The position numbers were made by a program, and so were the translations under genes. From Methylomonas sp. (GTDB lineage Bacteria > Pseudomonadota > Gammaproteobacteria > Methylococcales > Methylomonadaceae), in the NCBI RefSeq assembly GCF_023228165.1, contig NZ_JALOBS010000001.1:1-64000 (forward strand): a stretch of DNA of 64,000 nucleotides. The letters are read 5' to 3'. The first letter of the stretch is position 1; the number at the start of each line of letters is the position of its first letter. Of this stretch, positions 8,501-15,799 are shown piece by piece. The notes under the pieces are model-generated. The model did no database searches, was not told the DNA's origin, and worked only from the letters and a program-made list of their open reading frames with translations.

Positions 8501-8883
8501 AAAGTAAACGAAGCGTAAATCAGCGAAGTCACCGTGGAGCCGATATAGCCAAATCCGGCGCTGCGAGTCAGCAAATCCATGTCTATGTGATAAGTGGCGG
8601 CATAATAACTGATCGGAAAACTGGTAATAAAAATCACCACACCTACAATCAAAATCGCCCAAAACGCGTTAGTAAACCCATAATTAATCGATAAAAATCC
8701 GCCGATGGCTTCCAGCACCAAAAACGAGGTAGAGCCGAATGCGGTATTGGCAACCTCAAACTCAGACCACTTACGAAAACTGCGCGGCGCATAGCGCAGT
8801 GCGTAGTCTTCCATGGTTTCGTTGGCGACCAGGGCGTTGTAGTCGCGGCGGACTTTTGTGATGCTTTGGCGGATTGTTTTCAT
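5506..8883 (-). CDS. Hybrid sensor histidine kinase with NCS1 permease-like sensor
   Basis: This 1125-residue membrane kinase has an unusual domain order. Residues about 35-480 look like a complete NCS1 nucleobase:cation symporter (purine-cytosine permease type, about 12 hydrophobic segments). Residues 498-535 form a cysteine-rich cluster (CSIC, CPAYAG, CSLCC, C, C) that could bind a metal. Two further membrane segments (about 567-590 and 607-628) and a coiled linker follow. The kinase core has H684 in SMSHEIRSPL, the N-box near NLLGNAVKF, DTGSGID and GSGLGL. A receiver has phospho-acceptor D969 and K1019, and a C-terminal stretch of about 85 residues is unassigned. By analogy with CbrA-type transporter-fused kinases, the permease part probably senses or carries its ligand. 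Start ATG at 8883. Confidence 0.88.
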   Translation of the reverse strand: MKTIRQSITKVRRDYNALVANETMEDYALRYAPRSFRKWSEFEVANTAFGSTSFLVLEAIGGFLSINYGFTNAFWAILIVGVVIFITSFPISYYAATYHIDMDLLTRSAGFGYIGSTVTSLIYASFTFTLFALEASIMSLALELYFQIPLWLAHIASAAIVIPLVTFGITTISRMQLWTQPIWLVLLIAPYVAVAVHEPEAMQTLESYFWIAGSGQGFEWLLFGSAATVAFSMVAQIGEQVDFLRFLPDKTQDNKIRWWVAMLTAGPGWVVFGVMRQLGGALLAHLAIRHGISPEHAHEPTQMYLVAYNELFENPQWALAATTLFVVLSQIKINVTNAYAGSLAWSNFFSRLTHSHPGRVVWLVFNVLIALLLMEFGVFGALEKVLGLFSNMSIAWISTVAAELMINKPLGLSPKIIEFKRAYLTDLNPVGIISTSLASMISILAYVGLFGEYPKAFSAFLALGLAFILTPGIAWLTRSRHYLARDRDENNPRSQTKCSICENQFEHEDMAYCPAYAGSICSLCCTLDARCLDVCKTGFRFDDYLERVALRFLPNTMSLNARLRLLRFALMFSFLSVLTGIFISIIYYQDLLSVQQDLAAFNLLLYNFFKIFAALMVFIGLCTWLLILSAESRRVAHEETAKQTQLLLQEIENHKKTDSKLQQAMKMADSANQAKSRFLSSMSHEIRSPLNSILGYAHILHNDPAIPENRRRAVETLKRSGEHLCSLVEDILDIARIEARKFDLKYHPINFPDFIVHLQDSFQAQAEQKGLNFSCQFVNTLPQRVRGDEKRVGQILMNLLGNAVKFTANGEVIFRIGYSGGVANFKVIDTGSGIDEQQLQNIFQPFTRVNNSTGNAEAGSGLGLTISKIITELMGGELTVKSQPGEGSTFTVRLLLPSLGADTESDADTKIVGYLGPRRKILLVDDQREHRELLLAMLEPLGFYLTEACSGEECLLKVAENPPDLILLDISMTGINGIETAVQLRYQEWSMPIGVLSANAYPSDRLAALNVGCSDFLSKPINVAELMDKLKLYLGLDWLYQEKQPQIRQPGTTVIEVPPPTLLEPCIALVRIGDLQGLKQTLEQLTKTEPHYAAFFAKLKALANAFRIAEIRKLLDMPAIQETRR

Positions 8884-8972
8884 TTTGTTGTGTCGCTATT
8901 ACGACGGATTGGTTAGAAGTCGGTTCGCGGATCGGTGGCCGCGATGCTTTTTTGCTGCACCAATCCAAATAA

Positions 8973-9008
8973 CGTAGGGTGGGCACGGCTTTTTCGTGCC
9001 CACGCGAC
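8973..9008. repeat. REP palindrome, GTAGGGTGGGCACG class
   Basis: CGTAGGGTGGGCACG pairs with CGTGCCCACGCG to form an imperfect stem. It lies just beyond the 3' end of the RAYT gene at 9035-9562. A near-perfect inverted copy lies at 9614-9648 upstream of that gene, so the transposase is bracketed by its presumed substrate. Confidence 0.8.
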
Positions 9009-9034
9009 CACCTCATTCCCCCGCAACCAAATTA

Positions 9035-9562
9035 TCATCTACGTTGCCGCTTTCCCAATCCAATAGATAGATAAACGCCTTGTTCAACATAACGATGAAA
9101 AGTCGAATAAGGCCATTCGCCGACCGGTTTACAATATCCATGCTTGACCGGGTTGAAATGCATGTAATCCATATGCCGCTCGAAATCGTTTTCGTCCCGG
9201 ATTTGGTGTTCCCAATACCTGCGTTGCCATAGCGTCGATTCCCGATGTTTTTGTTTCGAAGAACCAATCCAATCGGCCCGCCGATAGTTATTTGCACATG
9301 CCACGCTCACCTGCCGTTTGATCACCGCCCAACGTGTGGCAAAATCCGCATCGCCGGGCGGCAACGTCCAGATAGCATGCAAATGATCCGGCAACAACAC
9401 CCAGGCATCGATAGTAAACGGCCGTTTGGCGCGCACCGCCGCAATCGCATCACGCAAGGCCTCCCGTATCGGCGCATCGCACAAAATCGCTTGCCGCCGA
9501 TACATCACCACCGTAAAGAAATACGTTGCACCGGGTGTTTGCGAGCGGCGGTAACGGGACAT
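9035..9562 (-). CDS. REP-associated tyrosine transposase (RAYT)
   Basis: This 175-residue protein belongs to the IS200-like Y1/HUH transposases called RAYTs, which process and spread REP palindromes. It has the opening MSRYRRSQTPGATYFFTVVM, the HUH metal-binding motif in LLPDHLHAIW near residue 60, the family signature TLPPGDADF, the WQRRYWEHQI region, and the catalytic tyrosine in YMHFNPVKHG near residue 133. All expected motifs are present, so it appears intact. It is flanked by inverted REP copies (8973-9008 and 9614-9648), and the same REP class occurs at five more sites up to 25 kb. A frameshifted relative is at 24405-24952. Confidence 0.9.
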   Translation of the reverse strand: MSRYRRSQTPGATYFFTVVMYRRQAILCDAPIREALRDAIAAVRAKRPFTIDAWVLLPDHLHAIWTLPPGDADFATRWAVIKRQVSVACANNYRRADWIGSSKQKHRESTLWQRRYWEHQIRDENDFERHMDYMHFNPVKHGYCKPVGEWPYSTFHRYVEQGVYLSIGLGKRQRR

Positions 9563-9613
9563 TGTTTTCGGCGGTTATGTCGTGACGGTTAATTCAAGCG
9601 TTATGGTTTATTC

Positions 9614-9648
9614 CGCGTGGGCACGAACAGCATGTGCCCACCCTACGT
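9614..9648. repeat. REP palindrome, GTAGGGTGGGCACG class
   Basis: An inverted copy of the 8973-9008 element, lying upstream of the RAYT start (CGCGTGGGCACG pairing with TGTGCCCACCCTACG). Confidence 0.8.
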
Positions 9649-9650
9649 CA

Positions 9651-9980
9651 CTATTCATTTTCAATTGTTGCTATTACAAACGGATTTGTTCCACATGAAT
9701 AACCATATTTATCTCCATTTTCAAGTCTCACTTCCAAATAATTGAAATGTACTTTTGCCCGTCTATTGGCATAACTAGAAATAATTTCATCTTCAGATAA
9801 CGAAACTTTTGATGTTAAAACCTTGAGTAACTCTCTTAACCGTTTTTCACTGATTTGACCGACATATATTTTGTGCTCGAACAATAAAGTACAACTGTCC
9901 CATCCTTGTATGACCCAGTATTGCTTTCGTTTCATTTTTTTCCACATAGACTGTAGAGTACGCCAAATATTATTAAGCAT
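9651..9980 (-). CDS. Hypothetical protein, AT-rich
   Basis: I do not recognise this 109-residue frame. It has clearly lower GC than its neighbours, a lysine-rich start (MWKKMKRKQYWVIQGWDSC) and no membrane segment or signal peptide. A start at the internal Met-15, after a GGAAAA tract, is an alternative to the first ATG at 9980. It lies between a REP element and a dispersed repeat, so it may be an acquired gene. It could also be chance coding in AT-rich sequence. Confidence 0.4.
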   Translation of the reverse strand: MLNNIWRTLQSMWKKMKRKQYWVIQGWDSCTLLFEHKIYVGQISEKRLRELLKVLTSKVSLSEDEIISSYANRRAKVHFNYLEVRLENGDKYGYSCGTNPFVIATIENE

Positions 9981-10076
9981 TAATAATCGTGAACAATGTC
10001 TCTTCTAATGTTTGCATTGTTTAGCCATTGTCTCGACAAGTTTATTTATTATATTGAATCCTTAAATGAGATTTCT

Positions 10077-10328
10077 CCCGTTATTCCGCCCCGAGCATCG
10101 CAGCTTTTGGCGAACAAGGCCCGATAGGGGAGCGGCAGGAAGCCGCTCGTTTTCGTAGGGCCAGGGATGGTCCTTCGAAAACCCTCGGCAAAAGCGAGAA
10201 GCGCAGGAATCAGGCGGAATCCGGGCCGCCTTTCTTTTGGGTACTTTTCTTTGGCGGAGCAAAGAAAAGTACCTCGGCTGTCGGGCCGAAACCCGACTTC
10301 AAAAGCCGTCGCCCCAGCGACACAAAAC
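10077..10328. repeat. Dispersed 250-bp repeat, copy 1
   Basis: This stretch is about 90 percent identical by eye to 25070-25325. Marks are GTTATTCCGCCCCGAGCATC at the left, an internal GAGCGGCAGGAAGCCGCTC palindrome, and a GTACTTTTCTTTG/CAAAGAAAAGTAC hairpin followed by CGGCTGTCGGGCC at the right. Short frames in it (10049-10348, 10167-10559) are probably not genes. Together with the AT-rich 9981-10076 it fills the gap before the exported-protein gene, and I see nothing else there. Confidence 0.75.
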
Positions 10329-11069
10329 CTACCTACGTTCATGCCCAAAGGTAAATATCACCGGCGTGCCCTGATTATGAATAATAATCTCCTTCTTTAC
10401 CTCGACATTATTCGGCTTAACCGCCGTAACAGCCGCATCGCCGGCCGGCACGACCGGCACTTCCTTCACTTCCACTCTGACGTCCGGCATCCATTTGGGT
10501 TTAAACGAGCTGGTGTTGGTGCGCTGTTGGCTTTGCGGGCGAGGCAAATCTTCCAATAAATTTAAACAAGCCGTGCTGATTTGATCGACCAGTTTGTCGG
10601 TGACGTGCGCCTGGCCATGCTCGGAATTAAGTGAATGGGCGCTAAAGGTGGATTTGGCTTCGGCGATAACTTTATCGTCATCGGCTTTACTGAATAGGCA
10701 CTCGACCGGTAATACGTCGGCCTTTTGAAAATCCATGGAACGCGGATCGGAATTACCGCTGGAAAACGAAAATCCTACCGGCGTATCGCTATGGGTAATT
10801 TCACCAATCCGAGCCCGTAGGCGATGACTGTAGGGACCGCTGTCCGGAAAGGGATACTCCCACTCCGCCAGATTATTGCGTACCCGGGCGGCAATGTCTG
10901 CCGCGGACAACGTAAAGCCGAATTGCTGCAGATGCTCCGCTGCCAGTTCGAATTGAATGGCGTTGATGCTGTCGCTAGCGACAGGTGCTTCGGCCACGGC
11001 GATGCCAGAAGCCAACAACCCGCTGAACAACCCTAGCAGAGCCAGGCGCCTTATACCGAAAATCTTCAT
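10329..11069 (-). CDS. Exported protein of unknown function
   Basis: The start at 11069 is chosen because GGGAGA lies 9 bases upstream and it opens directly on a signal peptide (MKIFGIRRLALLGLFSGLLA, cleavage likely after AVAEA); the first ATG at 11096 lacks such a site. The mature part of about 220 residues has no motif I recognise. It contains a single cysteine pair (PVECLF and STACLNLL) and a lysine- and valine-rich C-terminus (VKPNNVEVKKEIIIHNQG). It is divergent from the FmdC-like porin, with a perfect palindrome between them, so the two may be regulated together. A periplasmic location is inferred. Confidence 0.7.
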   Translation of the reverse strand: MKIFGIRRLALLGLFSGLLASGIAVAEAPVASDSINAIQFELAAEHLQQFGFTLSAADIAARVRNNLAEWEYPFPDSGPYSHRLRARIGEITHSDTPVGFSFSSGNSDPRSMDFQKADVLPVECLFSKADDDKVIAEAKSTFSAHSLNSEHGQAHVTDKLVDQISTACLNLLEDLPRPQSQQRTNTSSFKPKWMPDVRVEVKEVPVVPAGDAAVTAVKPNNVEVKKEIIIHNQGTPVIFTFGHERR

Positions 11070-11130
11070 ATGCATTCTCCCGATTTTGGATTGCACTGTA
11101 CGAAACCCGCGATTTTACAGCCATACGTTA

Positions 11131-11148
11131 AATGACTGATCAGTCATT
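11131..11148. promoter_or_regulatory. Perfect 18-bp palindrome, putative operator
   Basis: AATGACTGATCAGTCATT reads identically on both strands. It lies between the divergent starts at 11069 (minus) and 11252 (plus). Its form resembles operators of TetR/AcrR-type repressors, but no such regulator is encoded in the window. It is not part of the repeat families seen elsewhere. Confidence 0.5.
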
Positions 11149-11251
11149 CGCCCGATTGTGGAAAGCCTGAACAAATTCAAAAATCTACCCCGAAGTTTTT
11201 AAACGCCAAGGCCATCCGGTCATGGCAGGTTTCAATCCAGATAGGGGATGC

Positions 11252-12487
11252 ATGATGAATGGGTTTAAGCAACAGACAGCAGGTAGCCGGCAAAAACGGC
11301 TACTGAGCGGATTGGCGGTAACCGCGCTAACGTTGGGTTATGGCGCCGATGCGCAGGCGGGCGCGACTTTCAAAATCGACGACACCAAATGGGTCAGCGT
11401 CGGCGCGGGTTTGCGTACCAGCTTTCGGGCCCAGGACAGTGCAGCCGGGGCCACCGGCAATAAATGGAGCAACGACTTCAATCTGGATAATATCCGTTTG
11501 TACATCAACGGTCAGATTCATAAATACCTGAAAGTGGAATTCAACACCGATTGCCAGACTTGCGGCAATGGCGGCGAAGTGCGGGTCCTGGATGCGATTG
11601 GCAAATTCGAAGTCACCCCTTACGCCAATTTGTGGGTAGGCCGTATGCTGGTGCCCGCCGAACGCCGGGAGATGAACGGTCCTTTCTATAGCGCAACTTA
11701 CAACATTTTCTCCGCCGGCACCCCATTCGAACCGGCCGATTACAATCTGGTCATCAAATCCGACGGTACCTCGGCGGGTTCCTTCGGACGTGACGACGGT
11801 GCTACTTTCTGGGGGTCAGTCTTCAATGGCCGTTTCCAATACGCAGTGGGTTTCTTTCGCGGCCTGCGCGGCGGCGCCAATGTCAACGACAACATCCTCT
11901 ACGCGCAACGCTTTGCCTACAACTTCTGGGAAGTGGAGAAAAACCCCGGTTATTACACCTCGGGCACTTATTACGGCAAGGGCGGCGATATTTTGACCGT
12001 TGCCGTCTCCAACCAATACCAGGAAGACGGTGCCGGCATTACCAGCGATTCCGGTAACTTCCGCGGCACCACGGTTGATTTATTGATGGAAAAAGTTCTG
12101 GCTGGCGGCGGCGTGGTGACCGTGAACGGCGAATTCAAAAACTACGGTATCTCCAACGGTTACAGCCAGGCTTCTCGCGATGCCGGCGGCGGCTTCGACA
12201 TGTTTGAAGGCAATGCCTTCGATGCCAGCGCCATGTATCTATTCCCGCAAAAAGTCGGTATCGGCCAGTTCCAGCCCTACGTGCGTTACGTCAACGTGGA
12301 ACCCCATGCCAGCGCCAGCCGCGAAGTCTACGAAGGCGGCGTCAACTACATCATAGACGGTCATAACGCCAGAATCTCCCTGAGCTATCAATACGGCGAT
12401 CTGCTGACCAAAGGTCTCAATTATAAATCCACCGCCGCCGGCGAAAGCGTCAGTCAAATGATGCTCGGTTTCCAATGGCAAATTTAA
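11252..12487 (+). CDS. Outer-membrane porin, FmdC-like, urea/amide associated
   Basis: A 411-residue protein with a signal peptide (basic start, then RLLSGLAVTALTLGYGADAQA) and many alternating aromatic beta-strand segments ending in a terminal hydrophobic-aromatic strand (MMLGFQWQI), as in phosphate-selective-porin-like channels. The start at 11252 follows AGGGGA at 11243-11248; the upstream ATG at 11222 lacks a ribosome site. Its position directly before urtA recalls FmdC porins, which accompany short-chain amide and urea ABC systems, so it probably lets urea or amides cross the outer membrane. Family assignment is from overall pattern and context. Confidence 0.75.
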   Translation: MMNGFKQQTAGSRQKRLLSGLAVTALTLGYGADAQAGATFKIDDTKWVSVGAGLRTSFRAQDSAAGATGNKWSNDFNLDNIRLYINGQIHKYLKVEFNTDCQTCGNGGEVRVLDAIGKFEVTPYANLWVGRMLVPAERREMNGPFYSATYNIFSAGTPFEPADYNLVIKSDGTSAGSFGRDDGATFWGSVFNGRFQYAVGFFRGLRGGANVNDNILYAQRFAYNFWEVEKNPGYYTSGTYYGKGGDILTVAVSNQYQEDGAGITSDSGNFRGTTVDLLMEKVLAGGGVVTVNGEFKNYGISNGYSQASRDAGGGFDMFEGNAFDASAMYLFPQKVGIGQFQPYVRYVNVEPHASASREVYEGGVNYIIDGHNARISLSYQYGDLLTKGLNYKSTAAGESVSQMMLGFQWQI

Positions 12488-12513
12488 TTTACCTCTCACA
12501 CAGGAATGACACG

Positions 12514-13818
12514 ATGAAAATAGCATTTAATCCCCTACGAAAACTGGCGCTCACCGCCGCTCTATCGTCCTTATTACTAGCCAGTGTCACGCCGGCGCGG
12601 GCAGAGGACGGCACCATCAAAGTGGGCGTGTTGCACTCCCTGTCCGGCACCATGGCGATCAGTGAAACCACTCTGAAAGACACCATGCTGATGCTGATCG
12701 ACGAACAAAACAAAAAAGGCGGTTTGTTGGGCAAAAAACTGGAAGCCGTGGTGGTCGACCCTGCCTCGGACTGGCCGTTATTTGCCGAAAAAGCCCGAGA
12801 ACTACTGACCAAGGATAAAGTGGCCTCGATCTTCGGCTGCTGGACTTCGGTGTCGCGTAAATCGGTATTGCCTGTCATCGAAGAATTAAACGGCATCCTG
12901 TTTTACCCGGTGCAGTACGAGGGAGAAGAATCTTCCAAAAATGTGTTCTATACCGGTGCCGCGCCGAATCAACAAGCGATTCCGGCTGTCGATTATTTAA
13001 TGAACGACCTGAAAGTGGAGCGCTGGATTCTGGCCGGTACCGATTACGTTTATCCGCGTACCACCAATAAAATTCTGGAAGCCTATCTGAAAGCCAAAGG
13101 TGTCAAAGAAAAAGACATCATGATCAACTACACCCCATTCGGCCATTCCGATTGGCAAAGCATTGTCGCCGACATCAAAAAATTCGGCTCGGCCGGCAAG
13201 AAAACTGCCGTGGTGTCCACCATCAACGGCGACGCCAACATTCCTTTTTACAAAGAATTAGGTAACCAGGGTGTATCGGCGGAAGACATTCCGGTAGTCG
13301 CTTTCTCGGTCGGTGAAGAAGAATTGTCCGGTATGGACACCAAACCGCTGGTCGGCCATTTGGCGGCCTGGAACTACTTCATGAGCGTCGACACCACCAA
13401 AAACGCCGCCTTCATCAAACAATGGCAGGATTACATCAAAAACCCCAAACGCGTCACCAACGACCCGATGGAAGCGCATTACATCGGCTTCAATATGTGG
13501 GTGAAAGCTGTGGAAAAAGCCGGCACCACCGACCCGGAAGCCGTGCAAAAAGCCCTGATCGGCGTCGAATTTCCTAATCTGACCGGCGGTATCGCTAAAA
13601 TGTTGCCCAATCATCACATCAGCAAACCGGTGTTGATAGGCGAAATTCAGGATGATGGCCAATTCGTCACCGTCTGGCAAACCAACAAAGTCGTCGATGG
13701 CGATGCCTGGTCCGACTATCTGCCGGAAAGCAAACCCATCATCGCCGACTGGACCGCACCGATCAGCTGCGGCAACTACAACACCAAAACCAAAAAATGT
13801 TCAGGTCAAAACTACTAA
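12514..13818 (+). CDS. urtA: Urea ABC transporter, substrate-binding protein UrtA
   Basis: UrtA is the periplasmic urea-binding component of the UrtABCDE importer. The start at 12514 follows AGGAA and opens on a signal peptide (MKIAFNPLRKLALTAALSSL, ending TPARAED); an in-frame ATG at 12475 overlaps the porin end and is unlikely. The mature protein has the type I periplasmic-binding fold of the Leu/amide family: IKVGVLHSLSGTMAISETTL, the FGCWTSVSRKSVLPVIEE segment, and GDANIPFYKELGNQG. At 434 residues it is family length. It is 26 bases after the porin stop, suggesting a porin-urt operon. Confidence 0.93.
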   Translation: MKIAFNPLRKLALTAALSSLLLASVTPARAEDGTIKVGVLHSLSGTMAISETTLKDTMLMLIDEQNKKGGLLGKKLEAVVVDPASDWPLFAEKARELLTKDKVASIFGCWTSVSRKSVLPVIEELNGILFYPVQYEGEESSKNVFYTGAAPNQQAIPAVDYLMNDLKVERWILAGTDYVYPRTTNKILEAYLKAKGVKEKDIMINYTPFGHSDWQSIVADIKKFGSAGKKTAVVSTINGDANIPFYKELGNQGVSAEDIPVVAFSVGEEELSGMDTKPLVGHLAAWNYFMSVDTTKNAAFIKQWQDYIKNPKRVTNDPMEAHYIGFNMWVKAVEKAGTTDPEAVQKALIGVEFPNLTGGIAKMLPNHHISKPVLIGEIQDDGQFVTVWQTNKVVDGDAWSDYLPESKPIIADWTAPISCGNYNTKTKKCSGQNY

Positions 13819-13825
13819 GCAACTT

Positions 13826-13896
13826 GTAGGGTGGGCACGCATACCGTGCCCACCGGGCGTTAAAGCCAAGGTGGGCACTTAGCGTGCCCACCCTAC
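13826..13896. repeat. Pair of REP palindromes between urtA and urtB
   Basis: Two inverted units of the GTAGGGTGGGCACG class (13826-13856 and 13868-13896) form a BIME-like pair in the 176-base urtA-urtB gap. Such pairs can act as mRNA stabilisers or partial terminators, which could allow more UrtA than permease to be made. The repeat is seen; the effect is inference. Confidence 0.75.
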
Positions 13897-13994
13897 CCCG
13901 GCTGTAAATACACCCGGATATAGGATACGGATAAAGATTGGACTCAGGCCGGCCCGACTGGCAAGCCGAACGACCATTTCACCAGGACATGACG

Positions 13995-15701
13995 ATGACC
14001 ACAAACCACGCCAAAAACGATTTTAAAACACTGCCCTTACCCGAACACACCGCAGGTCCGGTACGGCGAAACGGCGGCGTTTTCAAATCGCTTTTATCCC
14101 TTGCTCGGGCCGCGATATGGGCGCTGTTTTTGTTAACCTTCAGCGCCAATCTCGCGGCGCAAACCGGCGATGATTTGCCGCAACCGTTAGAGCAACTGCG
14201 ACTGGGCAGCATGGCCGAGCGCGAACAAGCCATCGAGCAACTGGCGGAAGACAGCCGTAACTTAAAACTGTTGCAGGCCCTGCAGGATGGGCAATTGATG
14301 GACTGGAAAGCCGAGTCCCGCCTGGTAATAGCCAGCGAAAGTGCCAAGGGGTACAACCTGCGCGACCCTTTTGACGGCAAGGCCGTATTGGCCGATGTAG
14401 AACGTGACGCTGTCGGCAAACTCAACCTCACCAACAAACTGCGTAGCGTGCTGCGCAAGGCTATCGGCGGCTTGCAATTGAATGCCGATTCCGCCGATAT
14501 GCGGCTCGAGGCAGTCAAGGCCATTGCCAAGGATGCCGACGACAAAGCCTTGCAATTGTTACGCAAACGCCTGGAAAAAGAACGCGATGCCGCGGTTTTG
14601 GCGGCGATTCAGGAAGCGTTATGGTTACAAGACCTGAATGGTGATGATAAACCGGCCCGCTTGGCCGCCATCACGGCCCTAAAAAACATCAACAATCAGG
14701 ATGCCTATAACCGTTTGCGGGAACTGGCCGAGCCCGACGCGGAGGCCGATCCGGAGGTAGCCGAACAAGCCCGGTCGGCGGTAAAAAAAATTGAAAGCCG
14801 TTTGCAAAATTATGCCGCCATCGAGACGGTATTTTTCGGCCTCAGCCTGGGCGCGGTGTTGGTACTGGCCTCGATCGGTTTAGCCATCACCTTCGGGGTG
14901 ATGGGGGTTATCAATATGGCGCATGGCGAACTGATGATGCTGGGCGCTTACACCACGTATGTGATGCAACAATTACTGCCGGAATATCTGGGTACGGCGT
15001 TGATTATTTCAATCCCGATGGCCTTTTTGGTGGCGGCGTTGGTGGGTGTCATCATCGAGCGCGGCATCATCCGTTTTTTATACGGCAGACCGCTGGAAAC
15101 CCTGTTGGCGACCTTCGGCGTCAGTCTCTTTCTGCAACAAAGCGTGCGTTCCATCTTTTCGCCGCTGAACCGTAGCGTGTCGACCCCGGACTGGATGAGC
15201 GGTTCCTGGCAAATCAATGACTTTTTATCGCTGACCTGGAACCGATTTTATATCTTGATTTTCTGCCTGCTGGTGTTTACCGCCCTGTTGCAAATCCTCA
15301 AACGTACCAAGCTGGGTCTGGAAGTGCGGGCGGTGGCGCAGAATCGCGGCATGGCCCGCGCCATGGGCATCCCAACCGCCCGCGTCGATGCCATGACCTT
15401 TGGTTTGGGTTCCGGCATCGCCGGCGTAGCCGGGGTGGCCTTGAGCCAAATCACCAACGTCGGTCCGAATCTGGGTCAGGCCTATATCGTGGATTCCTTC
15501 ATGGTGGTGGTATTCGGCGGGGTCGGCAATCTGTTCGGCACGCTGGTAGCGGGTTTCTCACTGGGTATCGCCAATAAATTCCTGGAACCCTACGCCGGCG
15601 CGGTATTGGCCAAAATTCTGGTACTGGTGTTCATTATTCTGTTTATCCAGAAGAAACCCAGAGGCCTGTTTCCTCAAAAAGGCCGGGCGGCGGATGGTTA
15701 A
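13995..15701 (+). CDS. urtB: Urea ABC transporter, permease UrtB
   Basis: The first membrane subunit of the urea importer (branched-chain amino acid type). An AGGA at 13984-13987 lies 7 bases before the ATG at 13995 but only 1 base before the ATG at 13989, so 13995 is the better start (568 residues); the longest frame starts at 13938. A signal-like segment (AAIWALFLLTFSANLAAQ) precedes a soluble helical region (about residues 65-270) rich in LEQL/AIEQLAEDSR-type repeats, as in other UrtB proteins. The permease domain follows with GVMGVINMAHGELMMLGAYT and the EAA-like loop GIPTARVDAMTFGLGSGIAG. Confidence 0.93.
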   Translation: MTTNHAKNDFKTLPLPEHTAGPVRRNGGVFKSLLSLARAAIWALFLLTFSANLAAQTGDDLPQPLEQLRLGSMAEREQAIEQLAEDSRNLKLLQALQDGQLMDWKAESRLVIASESAKGYNLRDPFDGKAVLADVERDAVGKLNLTNKLRSVLRKAIGGLQLNADSADMRLEAVKAIAKDADDKALQLLRKRLEKERDAAVLAAIQEALWLQDLNGDDKPARLAAITALKNINNQDAYNRLRELAEPDAEADPEVAEQARSAVKKIESRLQNYAAIETVFFGLSLGAVLVLASIGLAITFGVMGVINMAHGELMMLGAYTTYVMQQLLPEYLGTALIISIPMAFLVAALVGVIIERGIIRFLYGRPLETLLATFGVSLFLQQSVRSIFSPLNRSVSTPDWMSGSWQINDFLSLTWNRFYILIFCLLVFTALLQILKRTKLGLEVRAVAQNRGMARAMGIPTARVDAMTFGLGSGIAGVAGVALSQITNVGPNLGQAYIVDSFMVVVFGGVGNLFGTLVAGFSLGIANKFLEPYAGAVLAKILVLVFIILFIQKKPRGLFPQKGRAADG

Positions 15702-15738
15702 CCATGTATTTCGCACCGCAAACGCGGCGTTTCTGAAT

Positions 15739-15784
15739 TCCCACGCGGAACAGATGTTAACGGTGGGCAACCTCCACCCTACAA
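15739..15784. repeat. Degenerate REP palindrome between urtB and urtC
   Basis: CCCACGCGG, GGTGGGCAACC and CCACCCTAC preserve parts of the GTAGGGTGGGCACG class. The unit sits just before the urtC ribosome-binding region. Confidence 0.55.
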
Positions 15785-15799
15785 CCCGACGGAACCGAT

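Noticed and set aside
8884..8972. A promoter motif for the kinase gene
   Set aside because: The region contains pieces of the dispersed TGTCGCT...CGACGG repeat, and I could not identify a convincing -35/-10 pair.
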